From assembly GCA_905234735.1 (NCBI GenBank), contig CAJOJA010000010.1, forward strand, positions 1 through 64,000: 64,000 nucleotides of DNA, given 5' to 3'. Position 1 is the first letter of the stretch. Every line of letters starts with the position of its first letter. The notes beneath the pieces are model-generated. The model saw nothing but the letters and a program-made list of their open reading frames with translations, was not told the DNA's origin and ran no database searches. The DNA is from an uncultured Bacteroidaceae bacterium (GTDB lineage: Bacteria; Bacteroidota; Bacteroidia; Bacteroidales; Bacteroidaceae). Position numbers and translations under genes: made by a program. Below, in pieces: positions 38,402-48,213 of this stretch.

Positions 38402-41317
38402 TTATCTGTCCTCGGAGTAGCAATTTCCTGTCAGGGGCTGCCCGCTTTGTGTCATGCCTTCGGCCGAAAGTTGCAGGCGGGTGGTCTGACTGTTGTTAAA
38501 GAAGCGAATGGTGGCCCTTCCCTCGGCATCGAGCTCCACGTCGGGGTTCCAATAGAGTGTTCGGCGATAGTCGGTGGGCTCGGTCGGGCGCTGTTTGGAA
38601 TAGTCGGGCTGGTAGAAGTCCTCGCAGACGGCAAAGCCCGTGAGAACCATGCGGCGGTCGCGCCAGGTCATACGCTGTCCGCCGTCGGCGAAACTGCGCA
38701 GGTCCACAGTCACCGTCGGCTGGTTGGACTGCCGGTAGCGCGGGTCGCCCTCGCGGCGCGGAGCATAGTCGGTGTAGACGTAAACCATATCCAGTCGGGG
38801 CAGGTGGTCGAACCGGCCCTTGAATTCGATGGACTTCAAGGGCGCATTATTTATTCCGTCGATGAGGCGACGGACGCGCACGTCGTTTTCCAGTTGTTTA
38901 GAGTCAAGCTCGGCCTCGTTGAAGAGCGTGACGTTCGAGGCGACGAGTTCCGAGTTGATGCGTGTCTCCACAGTATAGGCCTGCTCCATGCCCATGTCGC
39001 CCACAAAGGTGCGCGCCACGTCGCCTACAAAGCGCCTGGCCCCAGTATAGTAACCCGGACAGAGACCGGCATCGATGGTCTGATTGAAGGCCTCGTAGGC
39101 ATCAAGCACGAAAGCCGGCTTCGTGGCATCGAACTTTCGCATCATGGTGCGCTTCGTCTTGACCGTGACCTCGTTCATGACGACAATGTCATCATCCATG
39201 GGACGCAATTTCCCGAGACTCCGCATCTGGGGCACGGCCGTATGGTAGAATGTGTAGGGCTTAACGAAGCGCGGATAGGGCTGACTGAGGCGAACGTAAA
39301 ACTCAGGATAGTTCAGCTGTCCCTTGCTGTCCTCGTTCACCTCCACCCAAGTGTGGCGCTGTCCAGGCTTCCATTTCGTCGTGTCGGAGGCGGCAAGGGA
39401 GAAATGGCACGCCTGATAGAATCTCGGTGCCTCTATCTTGAACCGCCCCTGACCGAAGGTCTCCATGTCGCCGTCCACGAGGCCGTTCTTCACCCCAGGC
39501 TGGATGAACTCGGCATGAAGTAGCACCTCGTGGTTCAAACTTTTTACATCCCGGCTGGTGGTGCGACGATCCAGGGTAGAGGCGTTCATCACCTGCGGCC
39601 GGCCCCATAAACTCATCAAGGCGCGCATACCGTTATAATCGTTATTGGCAACAGAACTAATGAGGCTATATAAACGCACCACATTGAGTTCATCCAAAGA
39701 TATAGCATCCACCTGGTGAATACGGTCAACTAGGGGAACCGGGGGATCTTCTCTGTCGCAGGACTCGATGAAATTCTGTATAAAAGCCGCACGCGAGACC
39801 AAGTCCTCCTGTTCCTCAGCCTGATAGGGCATGACCTGTCCCGTCAGCACTTCTGTCCGTTCGTAGGGTTGCGTGAGCGCGAAAGCTCCGGGCGTGGCCA
39901 TCTGATGCCAGTCATAGCGTCGCCAGCCCTGCACCATCAACAACAGGTCCAGCGCCCGACGATGCTCCTCGTCGTCGGCCTCAAAGAAGTAGGCGGGGTG
40001 CTCCACGAAGCCCCGTATCTGGCTCGCCAGGAGCATCTCCGTCAGTATGTTACCCGAATCGAAGGTATAGTCGGAGTGGGCAGCATCACGGACAGCAAGA
40101 CTAAGAGCCCCTGTCCCCTCTCCTTGGGAGAGGGCTAAGGTGAGGCTGACCTCCTCATACGGCTGATACTTGCTCTTGAGGCCCGTGAAGGTGATGTTCT
40201 GTGGTTGGAAACCAGGCTGACGAACGAAGACCAAACGGTCGGCATAGATGCGTCCCTCGGCATTGAAGACCGTGAGCTGGATGACGCCCGTGGGCAGCTT
40301 CTCCATCGGTATCAGGACGCTGTTGGACGAAAGTATCTGGAAGTCCTTCTGCACACCGTGGCACGAGACTGTCAGTCCCAACTGCTCATTGGCGGCTGTT
40401 CCATGTGGGTGTAATATAAGATGTATGCCATCCTGCTCCACAGTCGCCTGCAGGGCTACACCGTCCTCGACGGCCTTCGGCAAACTGACCTCCTGGCTAC
40501 CTCCCTCCCACTCAAAGGTACATTTGTCGGCCATTTCATCGAGAATAAAGCTACCGCGCCCACGACTCTGAGTTTCCGCCTTCAGGATTCCCTTCCCTTG
40601 GGGGAGGGTTAGGGAGAGGCTTCCCGTCAGGTGTTGCCCTTCCTCGTCGTTGGCCTCAAAGGCAATGCGGTTGGGCACCCCACTGACCAGGTTGCCGCCC
40701 TCGGGATAAAACGTGACAACAGCCCGAGGCTTCCGTTCCTCCTGAGCCACAAGGCGCTGCATGGGGCGCAGTGTCATCTCCTGGGCATAGTCGCCAGCCT
40801 CCTTGGGCTTATCGTAGACGGGGAACACACGACTGTACAATTTTTCGTAGTCCCGATAGTAGTCCTTCGCCAATTCCGGCGAGAAGAACCACTTCTCGGC
40901 CTGCTGCGTATGCGCATGCTCCGTCTGTCCCCAGTTCAGTTGCCAGCGAGTGTAGGCCCTCAGCTCATAGTAGCCGCCGTAGAGGGTGTCGGGCAGGACA
41001 AACGAGCCTCGACCTTGACCGGCCTTCATCTCCACCTTCTGCCGCTCCACCAAGTAGCCGTCGTGGTTCAGCAACTCCACATACAACAAACGGCTCAACG
41101 ACGAAGGTTTACCGTCGGAGAGCCGCATATAGGCCTTGAAGTAAAGGGTGTCGCCCAGATAATAAGACGTATTGTCCATGTGCAGAAACACCTCTTCCTG
41201 AGGCAAATTCTCGCCGAAGAGTTTCAGACGCTCGGCCCATCCATCGAGTGTGGTGGGGAGCTCCTGTGCCACGGAGAGCAAAGGGAAGAAGAGAAGAAAA
41301 AAAAGTAATCGCTTCAT
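38402..41317 (-). CDS. Secreted MG2 / alpha-2-macroglobulin-like protein, paralog A
   Basis: Exported protein of 971 residues. The start ATG 41315-41317 gives signal MKRLLFFLLFFPLLSVAQ. It begins with a macroglobulin-type MG2 region (EEVFLHMDNTSYYLGDTLYF, LYVELLNHDGYLVERQKVEM) and continues through repeated Ig-like blocks (YPEGGNLVSGVPNRIAFEA). A plug-like stretch (VMNEVTVKTKRTMMRKFDATKP) follows, and the C-terminal block is RRTLYWNPDVELDAEGRATI. It aligns over most of its length with the protein at 43990-48096. Bacteroidota proteins of this kind are exported and of unknown function; an envelope or protease-trap role is only an idea. Two segments, LTLPQGKGIL and LALSQGEGTG, are encoded by palindromic repeat DNA. 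Divergent from the BNR_4 gene. Confidence 0.72.
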   Translation of the reverse strand: MKRLLFFLLFFPLLSVAQELPTTLDGWAERLKLFGENLPQEEVFLHMDNTSYYLGDTLYFKAYMRLSDGKPSSLSRLLYVELLNHDGYLVERQKVEMKAGQGRGSFVLPDTLYGGYYELRAYTRWQLNWGQTEHAHTQQAEKWFFSPELAKDYYRDYEKLYSRVFPVYDKPKEAGDYAQEMTLRPMQRLVAQEERKPRAVVTFYPEGGNLVSGVPNRIAFEANDEEGQHLTGSLSLTLPQGKGILKAETQSRGRGSFILDEMADKCTFEWEGGSQEVSLPKAVEDGVALQATVEQDGIHLILHPHGTAANEQLGLTVSCHGVQKDFQILSSNSVLIPMEKLPTGVIQLTVFNAEGRIYADRLVFVRQPGFQPQNITFTGLKSKYQPYEEVSLTLALSQGEGTGALSLAVRDAAHSDYTFDSGNILTEMLLASQIRGFVEHPAYFFEADDEEHRRALDLLLMVQGWRRYDWHQMATPGAFALTQPYERTEVLTGQVMPYQAEEQEDLVSRAAFIQNFIESCDREDPPVPLVDRIHQVDAISLDELNVVRLYSLISSVANNDYNGMRALMSLWGRPQVMNASTLDRRTTSRDVKSLNHEVLLHAEFIQPGVKNGLVDGDMETFGQGRFKIEAPRFYQACHFSLAASDTTKWKPGQRHTWVEVNEDSKGQLNYPEFYVRLSQPYPRFVKPYTFYHTAVPQMRSLGKLRPMDDDIVVMNEVTVKTKRTMMRKFDATKPAFVLDAYEAFNQTIDAGLCPGYYTGARRFVGDVARTFVGDMGMEQAYTVETRINSELVASNVTLFNEAELDSKQLENDVRVRRLIDGINNAPLKSIEFKGRFDHLPRLDMVYVYTDYAPRREGDPRYRQSNQPTVTVDLRSFADGGQRMTWRDRRMVLTGFAVCEDFYQPDYSKQRPTEPTDYRRTLYWNPDVELDAEGRATIRFFNNSQTTRLQLSAEGMTQSGQPLTGNCYSEDR
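40109..40143 (-). repeat. In-frame palindromic repeat in paralog A (copy 1)
   Basis: Inverted repeat CCCTCTCC (40116-40123) / GGAGAGGG (40127-40134) with flanks that match the family at 36567-36634. It encodes LALSQGEGTG. Paralog B has an unrelated QCSATQSPS-like stretch of nearly equal length at this site. Confidence 0.65.
40588..40619 (-). repeat. In-frame palindromic repeat in paralog A (copy 2)
   Basis: Read on the coding strand it contains CCCTAACCCTCCCCCAAGGG followed by AAGGGAA, close to copy 1 and to the intergenic element at 36600-36634. It encodes SLTLPQGKG; paralog B has LCLICDRQTI here. Confidence 0.65.
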
Positions 41318-41338
41318 CTTTAACAACATTTTATCCGG

Positions 41339-41376
41339 CAAAGTTACAATTTTGTGACGAAATATCCTTATCTTTG
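41339..41376. promoter_or_regulatory. Divergent -7 boxes (MG2 paralog A / BNR_4 gene)
   Basis: Minus-strand TAACTTTG (41346-41339) and plus-strand TATCTTTG (41369-41376), both matching TAnnTTTG. Good -33 boxes at 19-21 nt are not seen on either strand. Confidence 0.5.
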
Positions 41377-41400
41377 CTGTCATAAACTAATATAATTTCT

Positions 41401-43980
41401 ATGAAAAAATTGTTTTTAACCCTGATTGCGGCTGCCTGCTCGTGGGTGGGAATGGCCGCAGAGCCATTCAAAAGTAACATCGTAGCCCAGGAGGGAGCCT
41501 GGTGCTGGTTTGCCGACCCGCGCGCGCTGCACTACGAAAACGAGGCAGGAACCATCAATGCCACCTACATCGGCTACATCGATGTGCATGGCAACGTCAA
41601 GGCCACGCAGTACGACTGGCTATCGGGACGCAAGACCGACGTGCTCATCCGCTCCTATTTCCAACCCGACGACCACAACAACCCGACGTTCATCGTCCTG
41701 CCCGACGAACGTGTAATGATATTCTACACACGCCACACGGACGAAAAAAAGATTTGGTACCGCATCAGCCAGAAGCCAGGCGACATCACCGCACTGGGCG
41801 AGGAGAAATATCTGGCAACGGACAACAACACCACCTACCCCTCGCCCTTCATCCTCTCGGACGACCCCACGCACATCTACCTCTGCTGGCGCGGCATAGG
41901 CTGGCACCCCACCCTGGCCCGCCTGACCATGCCCGACGACGACGATAACTGCAAGTTCGACTTCGGACCGAAGCAGATTGTGCAGTCCACCGGGGCACGC
42001 CCATACGCCAAGTACCAGTCAAACGGCAAGGACAAGATTTACCTGAGCTACACCACCGGTCACCCCGACAACGAAATGCCCGACTGGCTCTACTTCAACG
42101 TCATCGACATCAACAAGGGCAACGGCCCCATCCTGCGCGACCTCGCCGGCAATCAACTGAATGTCATCAACGACGGCGTCTTCAACGTCAGCAAGACCGA
42201 CTCCTACGCTTCCTCCTACCCCAAGACCATCGTCGACAACTCCTCGAACATCCGTAATTGGGTGTGGCAGATAGCCCTGGACAAGGATGGACATCCCGTC
42301 ATTGCCTATCCGCACATCGACAATGCCAAGACAAGCCACGTCTACTGGTATGCCCGCTGGACGGGCAGCGAGTGGCGTCGCACCTGGGTGCAGTATGCCG
42401 GCCATGCCTTCCACCAGAACTGGAACCAGACCGAACGCTGCTACTCGGGCGGCATGAGCCTCGACCCCGACAATATCAACGATATGTATCTCTCCATTCC
42501 CACCAAGGACGGGAAGTACGACAAGGACGGCGTGTATGAGATATGGAAGTACAACATCGACGACGAAGGCAAGGTGGCCGGCTCGAAGCAGATAACCTCG
42601 GATTCACCGAAGAATAACGCCCGTCCATTTGTCATCCCGGGGTCGAAGAACACGAAACTACGACTTGGCTGGATGCAGGGCGACTATTACTATTGGATGG
42701 TGAACAAAAACTACCCCAAGGGCTACCCCACCGGTATCTTCTGCGATTATGAGTGGGAGGAACCGCTGACCTTGGAGGATTTGGAAGCCAAGCAGACCGA
42801 CGGCATCAGCTTTGGTCTAGGCAAAACCTTGGTGATGGGATTCATCCTGAATCAAGACAAGTACGAGGGCACCCTGTTCCGCCTGTCCAATGGACTGCAA
42901 TATCGCATCAATGCCAGCACAAAACGCCCCTACGTGGTCTTCGGTAAGCAATACACCAGCCAGAACGCCCTCTACACAAGCGACGACTGGGCTAACGGAA
43001 GCACGGGCACCAGCGGTGACAATCACCCCACTAAACTGAAGAAATTGAAACTTGTCCTGACCTACGACGGCCATCGGCTCACCATCTACCGTAATGGACT
43101 TGTAGATCAGGTCGCAGAGATTGAGGACATGCAGGAAGGCGACCTTGTCCTATCGTATCTGCAGGACGAAACCCTCTATCATACCTGCACCACCGCATAT
43201 ACCTATCAAGGCGTGGCCTCTCCGATGACCGTGCAAGTGCTGACCGATAACCTGAGGGTTTCAGACCCGAATCTGCCCTCGGAACTGACGAACGGCAACT
43301 TCGAGGGCAACTATTCCGTTCAGCAAGGCAGCGGAGTCTCCAGCGACCGCGCCATCTACGTCCCCCAGGGCTGGACCGTGGAGCGCACAGATGGCAACGA
43401 GAACGATATTACGGCCCTGAAGACAGGCGACCTCTACTTCGACAGATTCTTCGGCTCCCTGGCCAAGCCCTCAAGCAACGGCCAGCAGACCTACTGGATT
43501 CGGCAGAACTGGGGCACTCCCACACTGACCCTCTCCCAGGAAACGCTCCTTCCAAAGGGAGACTACACCCTCGACTGTGACCTATGGAAAAGCGGACTGG
43601 GTGGCGACGCCTTTGTGTCAGCCATCACCGAGGAAGGAGCCACCGTTCAGTCGCCCTCGCTTGAGAATAAGGAAGCGTGGCAGCACGTGACCCTGCAGTT
43701 CCAGAGCGACGGCCTGGCCAGCACCACAATCCGGCTCACGGCCATGCACAACTACAACAACTCGGAGAAGATTATCGGCTTCGACAACGTGGCTCTGCAC
43801 CGAAAAGGCGATGTCAATGGTGACAAGAAAGTCAACATTGCTGATGTCACGGCACTGGTAAACGTCATTTTGGGAAGAAGCGGTGAGGGGTACGACTCCA
43901 ACTGGGCCGACATAAATGGCGATAGCAAAATAACCATTGCCGATGTCACGATGCTGGTGAACATCATCTTAGATAAATAA
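41401..43980 (+). CDS. Secreted BNR_4-type glycan-active protein with C-terminal dockerin
   Basis: Exported protein of 859 residues; signal MKKLFLTLIAAACSWVGMA. The first about 420 residues form a BNR_4-like beta-propeller (AWCWFADPRALHYENEAG, TYIGYIDVHGNVKATQYD, SPFILSDDPTHIYLCWRG). This fold includes GH145 L-rhamnosidases and PL24/PL25 ulvan lyases, so a glycan-cleaving role is plausible, but catalytic residues cannot be assigned by eye. Then comes a concanavalin-like module (about 460-620), a carbohydrate-binding-like module (about 635-795; NGNFEGNYSVQ, GWTVERTDGNEND) and two dockerin repeats (GDVNGDKKVNIADVTALVN, ADINGDSKITIADVTMLVN) ending ILDK. The next gene starts 9 bp after the stop. 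Rhamnose genes 5 kb away fit a rhamnose-containing substrate. Confidence 0.8.
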   Translation: MKKLFLTLIAAACSWVGMAAEPFKSNIVAQEGAWCWFADPRALHYENEAGTINATYIGYIDVHGNVKATQYDWLSGRKTDVLIRSYFQPDDHNNPTFIVLPDERVMIFYTRHTDEKKIWYRISQKPGDITALGEEKYLATDNNTTYPSPFILSDDPTHIYLCWRGIGWHPTLARLTMPDDDDNCKFDFGPKQIVQSTGARPYAKYQSNGKDKIYLSYTTGHPDNEMPDWLYFNVIDINKGNGPILRDLAGNQLNVINDGVFNVSKTDSYASSYPKTIVDNSSNIRNWVWQIALDKDGHPVIAYPHIDNAKTSHVYWYARWTGSEWRRTWVQYAGHAFHQNWNQTERCYSGGMSLDPDNINDMYLSIPTKDGKYDKDGVYEIWKYNIDDEGKVAGSKQITSDSPKNNARPFVIPGSKNTKLRLGWMQGDYYYWMVNKNYPKGYPTGIFCDYEWEEPLTLEDLEAKQTDGISFGLGKTLVMGFILNQDKYEGTLFRLSNGLQYRINASTKRPYVVFGKQYTSQNALYTSDDWANGSTGTSGDNHPTKLKKLKLVLTYDGHRLTIYRNGLVDQVAEIEDMQEGDLVLSYLQDETLYHTCTTAYTYQGVASPMTVQVLTDNLRVSDPNLPSELTNGNFEGNYSVQQGSGVSSDRAIYVPQGWTVERTDGNENDITALKTGDLYFDRFFGSLAKPSSNGQQTYWIRQNWGTPTLTLSQETLLPKGDYTLDCDLWKSGLGGDAFVSAITEEGATVQSPSLENKEAWQHVTLQFQSDGLASTTIRLTAMHNYNNSEKIIGFDNVALHRKGDVNGDKKVNIADVTALVNVILGRSGEGYDSNWADINGDSKITIADVTMLVNIILDK

Positions 43981-43989
43981 CGCAAAGAC

Positions 43990-46900
43990 TTGAAACGTAT
44001 TATTCTATTTCTGTTTGTGGTATTTCTTTGGCTGGGCAAGACTTCAGCCTTGGGGACAACGGATGTTACTTTTCCCGACACCGTCAAGTATTCCTCACAG
44101 GTACTGGATGCCGAGACAGGAGAACCGCTGGCCATGGTGGGAGTATACGTTTCGAACGATAACACAACGCTGACGAACTTCGACGGCGAGTTCCGCATCA
44201 GGGCCAAAGCCGATGACGTAATCCGGCTAACCTGCGTGGGTCGTAAAACACTTTATTTTCGTGCAGACAGACTGCCCCAGACTATTCGCATGGCCATGTT
44301 GGAGAGTACGCTGTCCGAGGTGACGGTTCGGTCGTTCGAGGGCATTATGCTACAAATCTCGCGACAGATGGAGAAAGCCTTCAAGCGACGGAAGAAGCGG
44401 TCGGCACAATACTTCTACCGCCAAACCTCCGTCATTGCCCAGCAACAGGACATCGTGGAGGCCTTCATTAATGCGCGTTCGGCCGTGAACCTACGCCAGA
44501 TGGCGTTTCTGAGCGGCCGGCATGGCAAACTGACGCAGCAGCAATGGGAGAATCCCGTCATCAAGCGTTTCATGAACCTCCACCACGTGTTGGAACTGGG
44601 GCCGATGACCCTTGAAGCTCCCTTCTGGAACTACCTCATCACCCCACTGATACAACAGCAAAGCTATCTCATTCGGAGCAACCAGAAAGCCTATGACCGT
44701 GGCAACATCGCCTTTTACCAGAAAGTTTACTACATCCAAGTCCATGAAATCAACGAAGACGACCAACAGCTCTACCGCATCGAACTGCAACGGCGCGAGG
44801 GCAGCAACATCAAACTGCCACTGATGACGGGCACTCTCTATGTAGACCGTCCCACGCTGCGCGTACTGTCGTTCGACGGACAGGTAGAGAACGTATCCAT
44901 CGTCTTACAGCACAGTCAGTTGGAGAGTGCCTTGAACTTCCCCGTCAGCCTGGGTTTCCACATCGACTACCGCTACGACCACGGCTACCCTGAGGTGGCC
45001 GACTTGTCGATGCAGGTGGAGGTGGATCATCTGATGACCCGAACCCTGCTTTTTAACGTAGACGGACAGGCACTGATAAAACCAAAGAAGGTGGGAGCCA
45101 AAGTTCAGGAGAATATGCTGACGAGCATTCGCGAAGCAGGCTACGATAGTATCTTTTGGGCCAACACAGAGGTCGTCAAGCGTACGGCCGAGGAGGACAA
45201 GATAGCCAACGGCACACTGGACCGCGAACAGGCCATCCGCGATTCCATTCAGGCCGCCTACGAGGCCTTGTCGCCACTGGAACGACTGGCCGACCGGCTG
45301 AAACGCTTCGGACAGGCCATACCGCAGGAGAAGGTGTACGTGCAGATGGACAATACCTGCTACTTCCTGAGCGACACCATCTGGTTTGCCGCCTACACGC
45401 GTCGGACGGACACCGACCGCCCCAGCCGACTGAGCCGCGTGCTGTATGTGGAACTGCTGAACCACGACGGATTCCTGGTGGAACGCAAACTCGTGGAGAT
45501 ACAGAACGGACGGGGTAGTGGCTATTTCGCCCTGCCCGACACGCTCTATTCGGGTTTCTTCGAACTGCGGGCCTACACCCGCTGGCAACTGAACTGGGGG
45601 CAGATCGTGCACCCGCACATTGCAGACAGCGAGAACCAGTTCTATAATAAGGAGATGGCCCGCGACTACTTCCGCGACTACGACAAACTGTACAGCCGCG
45701 TGTTCCCTGTCTATGACAAACCGCGCGAGGCAGGCGAATTTGTGCGCGACATGACCTTGCGACCCTTGCGACGACTGTTCAAGAAGGAGGCCACACCGCC
45801 TGCGCTGACTCTTTCCCTGTTTCCCGAAGGCGGTGACCTGGTCAGCGGTGTACCTTGTCGCGTTGCCTTTGAAGCAGCCCTGCAGGACGGAGAAATACGC
45901 GAGGGCGAACTGTGCCTGATCTGTGACAGACAGACCATCACCAAAGCCCGAACAGAACACCGCGGACGCGGAACGTTCACGTTTACACCCGAGGCTGGCA
46001 AATCATACGAGGCAGTATTCACCGCAGCAGCAGACAGTGCCGTAGTCCGACAGACGTTGAAGGACATTCAACAGGGCGGCGTTGCCCTGCAAGTTGAGCG
46101 CAAAGGCGACGAATGGTTCTTCAGCATCCAGGCTCAGGGTACGCCCGACAACCTACGGCTGGGCATGACCATCATGCACGAAGGGGTGACATCGCACTTC
46201 GTACAAATTAAAAATGAAACATCCTTGAATGAAGCAAGCGGAAAAGTCGAGCGAAACATTAAAAACGAAGAGTTACCGGCAGGAGTCAATCAGGTGACCA
46301 TCTTCGACGAGGAGGGCCGCGTGTGGGCCGACCGCCTGTTCTTCGTCACCCGTCCCGAGCTGTCGAAGCCCACACTTAACGTCACTGGCCTGAAGGAGCA
46401 ATATGAGCCGTACGAGGAGGTAACACTTAGTCTACAGTGCTCCGCGACCCAGTCGCCGAGCCTAAGTCTTTCCGTCCGCGATGTCAACCGTCAAGACCAC
46501 ACCTTCGACTCGGGCAATATCATGACAGAAATGCTGCTGTCCAGTGAAATCAAAGGTTTTGTGCCACAGCCGGGATACTTCTTCGAGGCAGACGATGCCG
46601 AGCACCGACGTGCGCTCGACCTGCTCATGCTCACCCAGGGCTGGCGCCGTTTCCGCTGGCAGGATATGGCCATCAAGGGCGCATGGGACATCACCTACCC
46701 CTCGGAGCACACCCAGATAGTGACGGGCAGCGTGAACGAATACTACGTCAACGACCCCTTTGAGGACGAGAGCGAGGAAGAGGCTCTAGACTTCCAAGCC
46801 TTCCAGCAGGACCCCATGAAGAAGCGTGACTCTCAGAGTTTCAGTGCGGCTGGCAGTAGCAACGCCGTCGGGCAAAAGGAGTTTGACGCCATCGTAGCGG

Positions 46901-48096
46901 CTGGCAAGAGTTTCAGCACGCCCTCGCACATTGAAAAGAAGAGCACACCGAAATACCAGGACATGGGAGCGCTGAAACGTGAGGTTACCATACACGCCGA
47001 ATTCGTCCGCCCCGAAGGTGGAAGGGTGGTCGAAGGCGAGACCATGACCGAGCAGGGAAGGTTCAAGATAGATCTGCCCCGATTCTATGGCGACTGCGTA
47101 TTCTTCCTCACCGCTGCCGACACCAGCAAGTGGGGCAAGAAGCATCCGCTATGGACAAAGAAGTACAAGCAGCACGAATGGATAAAGATGGAGGACGACG
47201 AATACGAGCGCATCCACGAAGATGCCGAGTTCTACGTCCGCCTGAACTTCCCCTATCCCCGATGGGTGAAGCCCTACACCTACTACCAGACTCACCAAGC
47301 CGCCTTGCGCAACGGGGGCACAGAATCGCGTCTGCTAACCGACGGCACGCAACTGCTGAACGAAGTTACCGTCCGTGCCCGTCGCAACCGGCTGCGCGCC
47401 ATCGACTTCCACAAACCCGTATATGTCGTCGATGCCTACGAGGCCGGCAATGCCGCCATGGATGCCGGACTCATCACCAAGTTGCACCAGGGCGAATTTT
47501 CCCCCGACGGAAGCTGGGGAATGGGCAATACCCACGAAATAGCCTATGCCGCCATCACCAATTACATCGGTGACATGAACCTGAACCGACGTTTCGACAC
47601 GAGCCTCTACTACGACAGCATCAAGGCCGAAGCCCACTATCCCAATCAGTCCCCCGCCCACTCCTACTGGTCCAACGAAATGATTGCCCCGGTCGATCGA
47701 CGCCAATACAGCCGACTGGAGTACATCGACAAGATATATCTCTATAGCGACTACTCGCCGCGCCGCGAGGGCGACGAGCGGTTTGAGAACTCCAACCAAC
47801 CCAGCGTGGAAGTCTCGCTGCACCGCTACCCCGACAAGTCGCGCCGCGTCACCTACCGCGACCGCCGCTACATCCTACACGGATTCGCCTATCAGGAAGA
47901 CTTCTACCACCCCGACTACTCCAAGCAACGACCCAAACAGCCCACCGACAACCGCCGCACGCTCTACTGGAATCCTGAACTGCAACTGGACAAGAACGGC
48001 AAGGCCACCATCCGCTTCTGGAACAACAGCCGGCAGACAACCCTGGAAGTGGAAGTACAAGGACAAAGCAACGACGGAACGCTACTTTTCAAATAA
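43990..48096 (+). CDS. Secreted MG2 / alpha-2-macroglobulin-like protein, paralog B (TTG start)
   Basis: Exported protein of 1368 residues that starts at a TTG codon 9 bp after the BNR_4 stop. The TTG is supported because the signal peptide (KRIILFLFVVFLWLGKTSA) begins right there and no ATG lies before it. A CarboxypepD_reg-like beta domain (about 33-115; SSQVLDAETGEPLAMVGVYV, TNFDGEFRI) follows and then about 300 residues unique to this paralog (RSAQYFYRQTSVIAQQQDIV). From about 440 it parallels paralog A: QEKVYVQMDNTCYFLSDTIWF, LYVELLNHDGFLVERKLVEI, LFPEGGDLVSGVPCRVAFEA, a plug-like NEVTVRARRNRLRAIDFHKP and the C-terminal RRTLYWNPELQLDKNGKATI. It is probably translationally coupled to the BNR_4 protein. 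Function unknown. Its 3' end overlaps a small minus-strand gene by 15 bp. Confidence 0.75.
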   Translation: MKRIILFLFVVFLWLGKTSALGTTDVTFPDTVKYSSQVLDAETGEPLAMVGVYVSNDNTTLTNFDGEFRIRAKADDVIRLTCVGRKTLYFRADRLPQTIRMAMLESTLSEVTVRSFEGIMLQISRQMEKAFKRRKKRSAQYFYRQTSVIAQQQDIVEAFINARSAVNLRQMAFLSGRHGKLTQQQWENPVIKRFMNLHHVLELGPMTLEAPFWNYLITPLIQQQSYLIRSNQKAYDRGNIAFYQKVYYIQVHEINEDDQQLYRIELQRREGSNIKLPLMTGTLYVDRPTLRVLSFDGQVENVSIVLQHSQLESALNFPVSLGFHIDYRYDHGYPEVADLSMQVEVDHLMTRTLLFNVDGQALIKPKKVGAKVQENMLTSIREAGYDSIFWANTEVVKRTAEEDKIANGTLDREQAIRDSIQAAYEALSPLERLADRLKRFGQAIPQEKVYVQMDNTCYFLSDTIWFAAYTRRTDTDRPSRLSRVLYVELLNHDGFLVERKLVEIQNGRGSGYFALPDTLYSGFFELRAYTRWQLNWGQIVHPHIADSENQFYNKEMARDYFRDYDKLYSRVFPVYDKPREAGEFVRDMTLRPLRRLFKKEATPPALTLSLFPEGGDLVSGVPCRVAFEAALQDGEIREGELCLICDRQTITKARTEHRGRGTFTFTPEAGKSYEAVFTAAADSAVVRQTLKDIQQGGVALQVERKGDEWFFSIQAQGTPDNLRLGMTIMHEGVTSHFVQIKNETSLNEASGKVERNIKNEELPAGVNQVTIFDEEGRVWADRLFFVTRPELSKPTLNVTGLKEQYEPYEEVTLSLQCSATQSPSLSLSVRDVNRQDHTFDSGNIMTEMLLSSEIKGFVPQPGYFFEADDAEHRRALDLLMLTQGWRRFRWQDMAIKGAWDITYPSEHTQIVTGSVNEYYVNDPFEDESEEEALDFQAFQQDPMKKRDSQSFSAAGSSNAVGQKEFDAIVAAGKSFSTPSHIEKKSTPKYQDMGALKREVTIHAEFVRPEGGRVVEGETMTEQGRFKIDLPRFYGDCVFFLTAADTSKWGKKHPLWTKKYKQHEWIKMEDDEYERIHEDAEFYVRLNFPYPRWVKPYTYYQTHQAALRNGGTESRLLTDGTQLLNEVTVRARRNRLRAIDFHKPVYVVDAYEAGNAAMDAGLITKLHQGEFSPDGSWGMGNTHEIAYAAITNYIGDMNLNRRFDTSLYYDSIKAEAHYPNQSPAHSYWSNEMIAPVDRRQYSRLEYIDKIYLYSDYSPRREGDERFENSNQPSVEVSLHRYPDKSRRVTYRDRRYILHGFAYQEDFYHPDYSKQRPKQPTDNRRTLYWNPELQLDKNGKATIRFWNNSRQTTLEVEVQGQSNDGTLLFK

Positions 48097-48213
48097 AGTA
48101 TGACCCGTAAGGGCTGCAAATGGTGCGAACTGGGCTGCGCGTTGTTCCATCGACATACGCGGGTGACGCTTCGATGTGGGATGCTCCAGGTTTATGATAT
48201 CTTCGTATTTCAT
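48082..48213 (-). CDS. Truncated YolD-like companion of the Y-family polymerase
   Basis: 43-residue frame whose ATG (48211-48213) overlaps the polymerase TGA in the form ATGA. It begins MKYEDIINLEHPTSKRHPRM and continues SMEQRAAQFAPFAALTGH, the N-terminal signature of YolD-like proteins, which are often encoded directly after UmuC/DinB-type polymerases. Family members normally run to about 110 residues; here the frame ends with TLFEK right after the signature, so the C-terminal part seems lost. Its last 15 bp overlap the end of the convergent MG2 gene, which may mark the breakpoint. Whether the short peptide is functional is unknown. Confidence 0.65.
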   Translation of the reverse strand: MKYEDIINLEHPTSKRHPRMSMEQRAAQFAPFAALTGHTLFEK

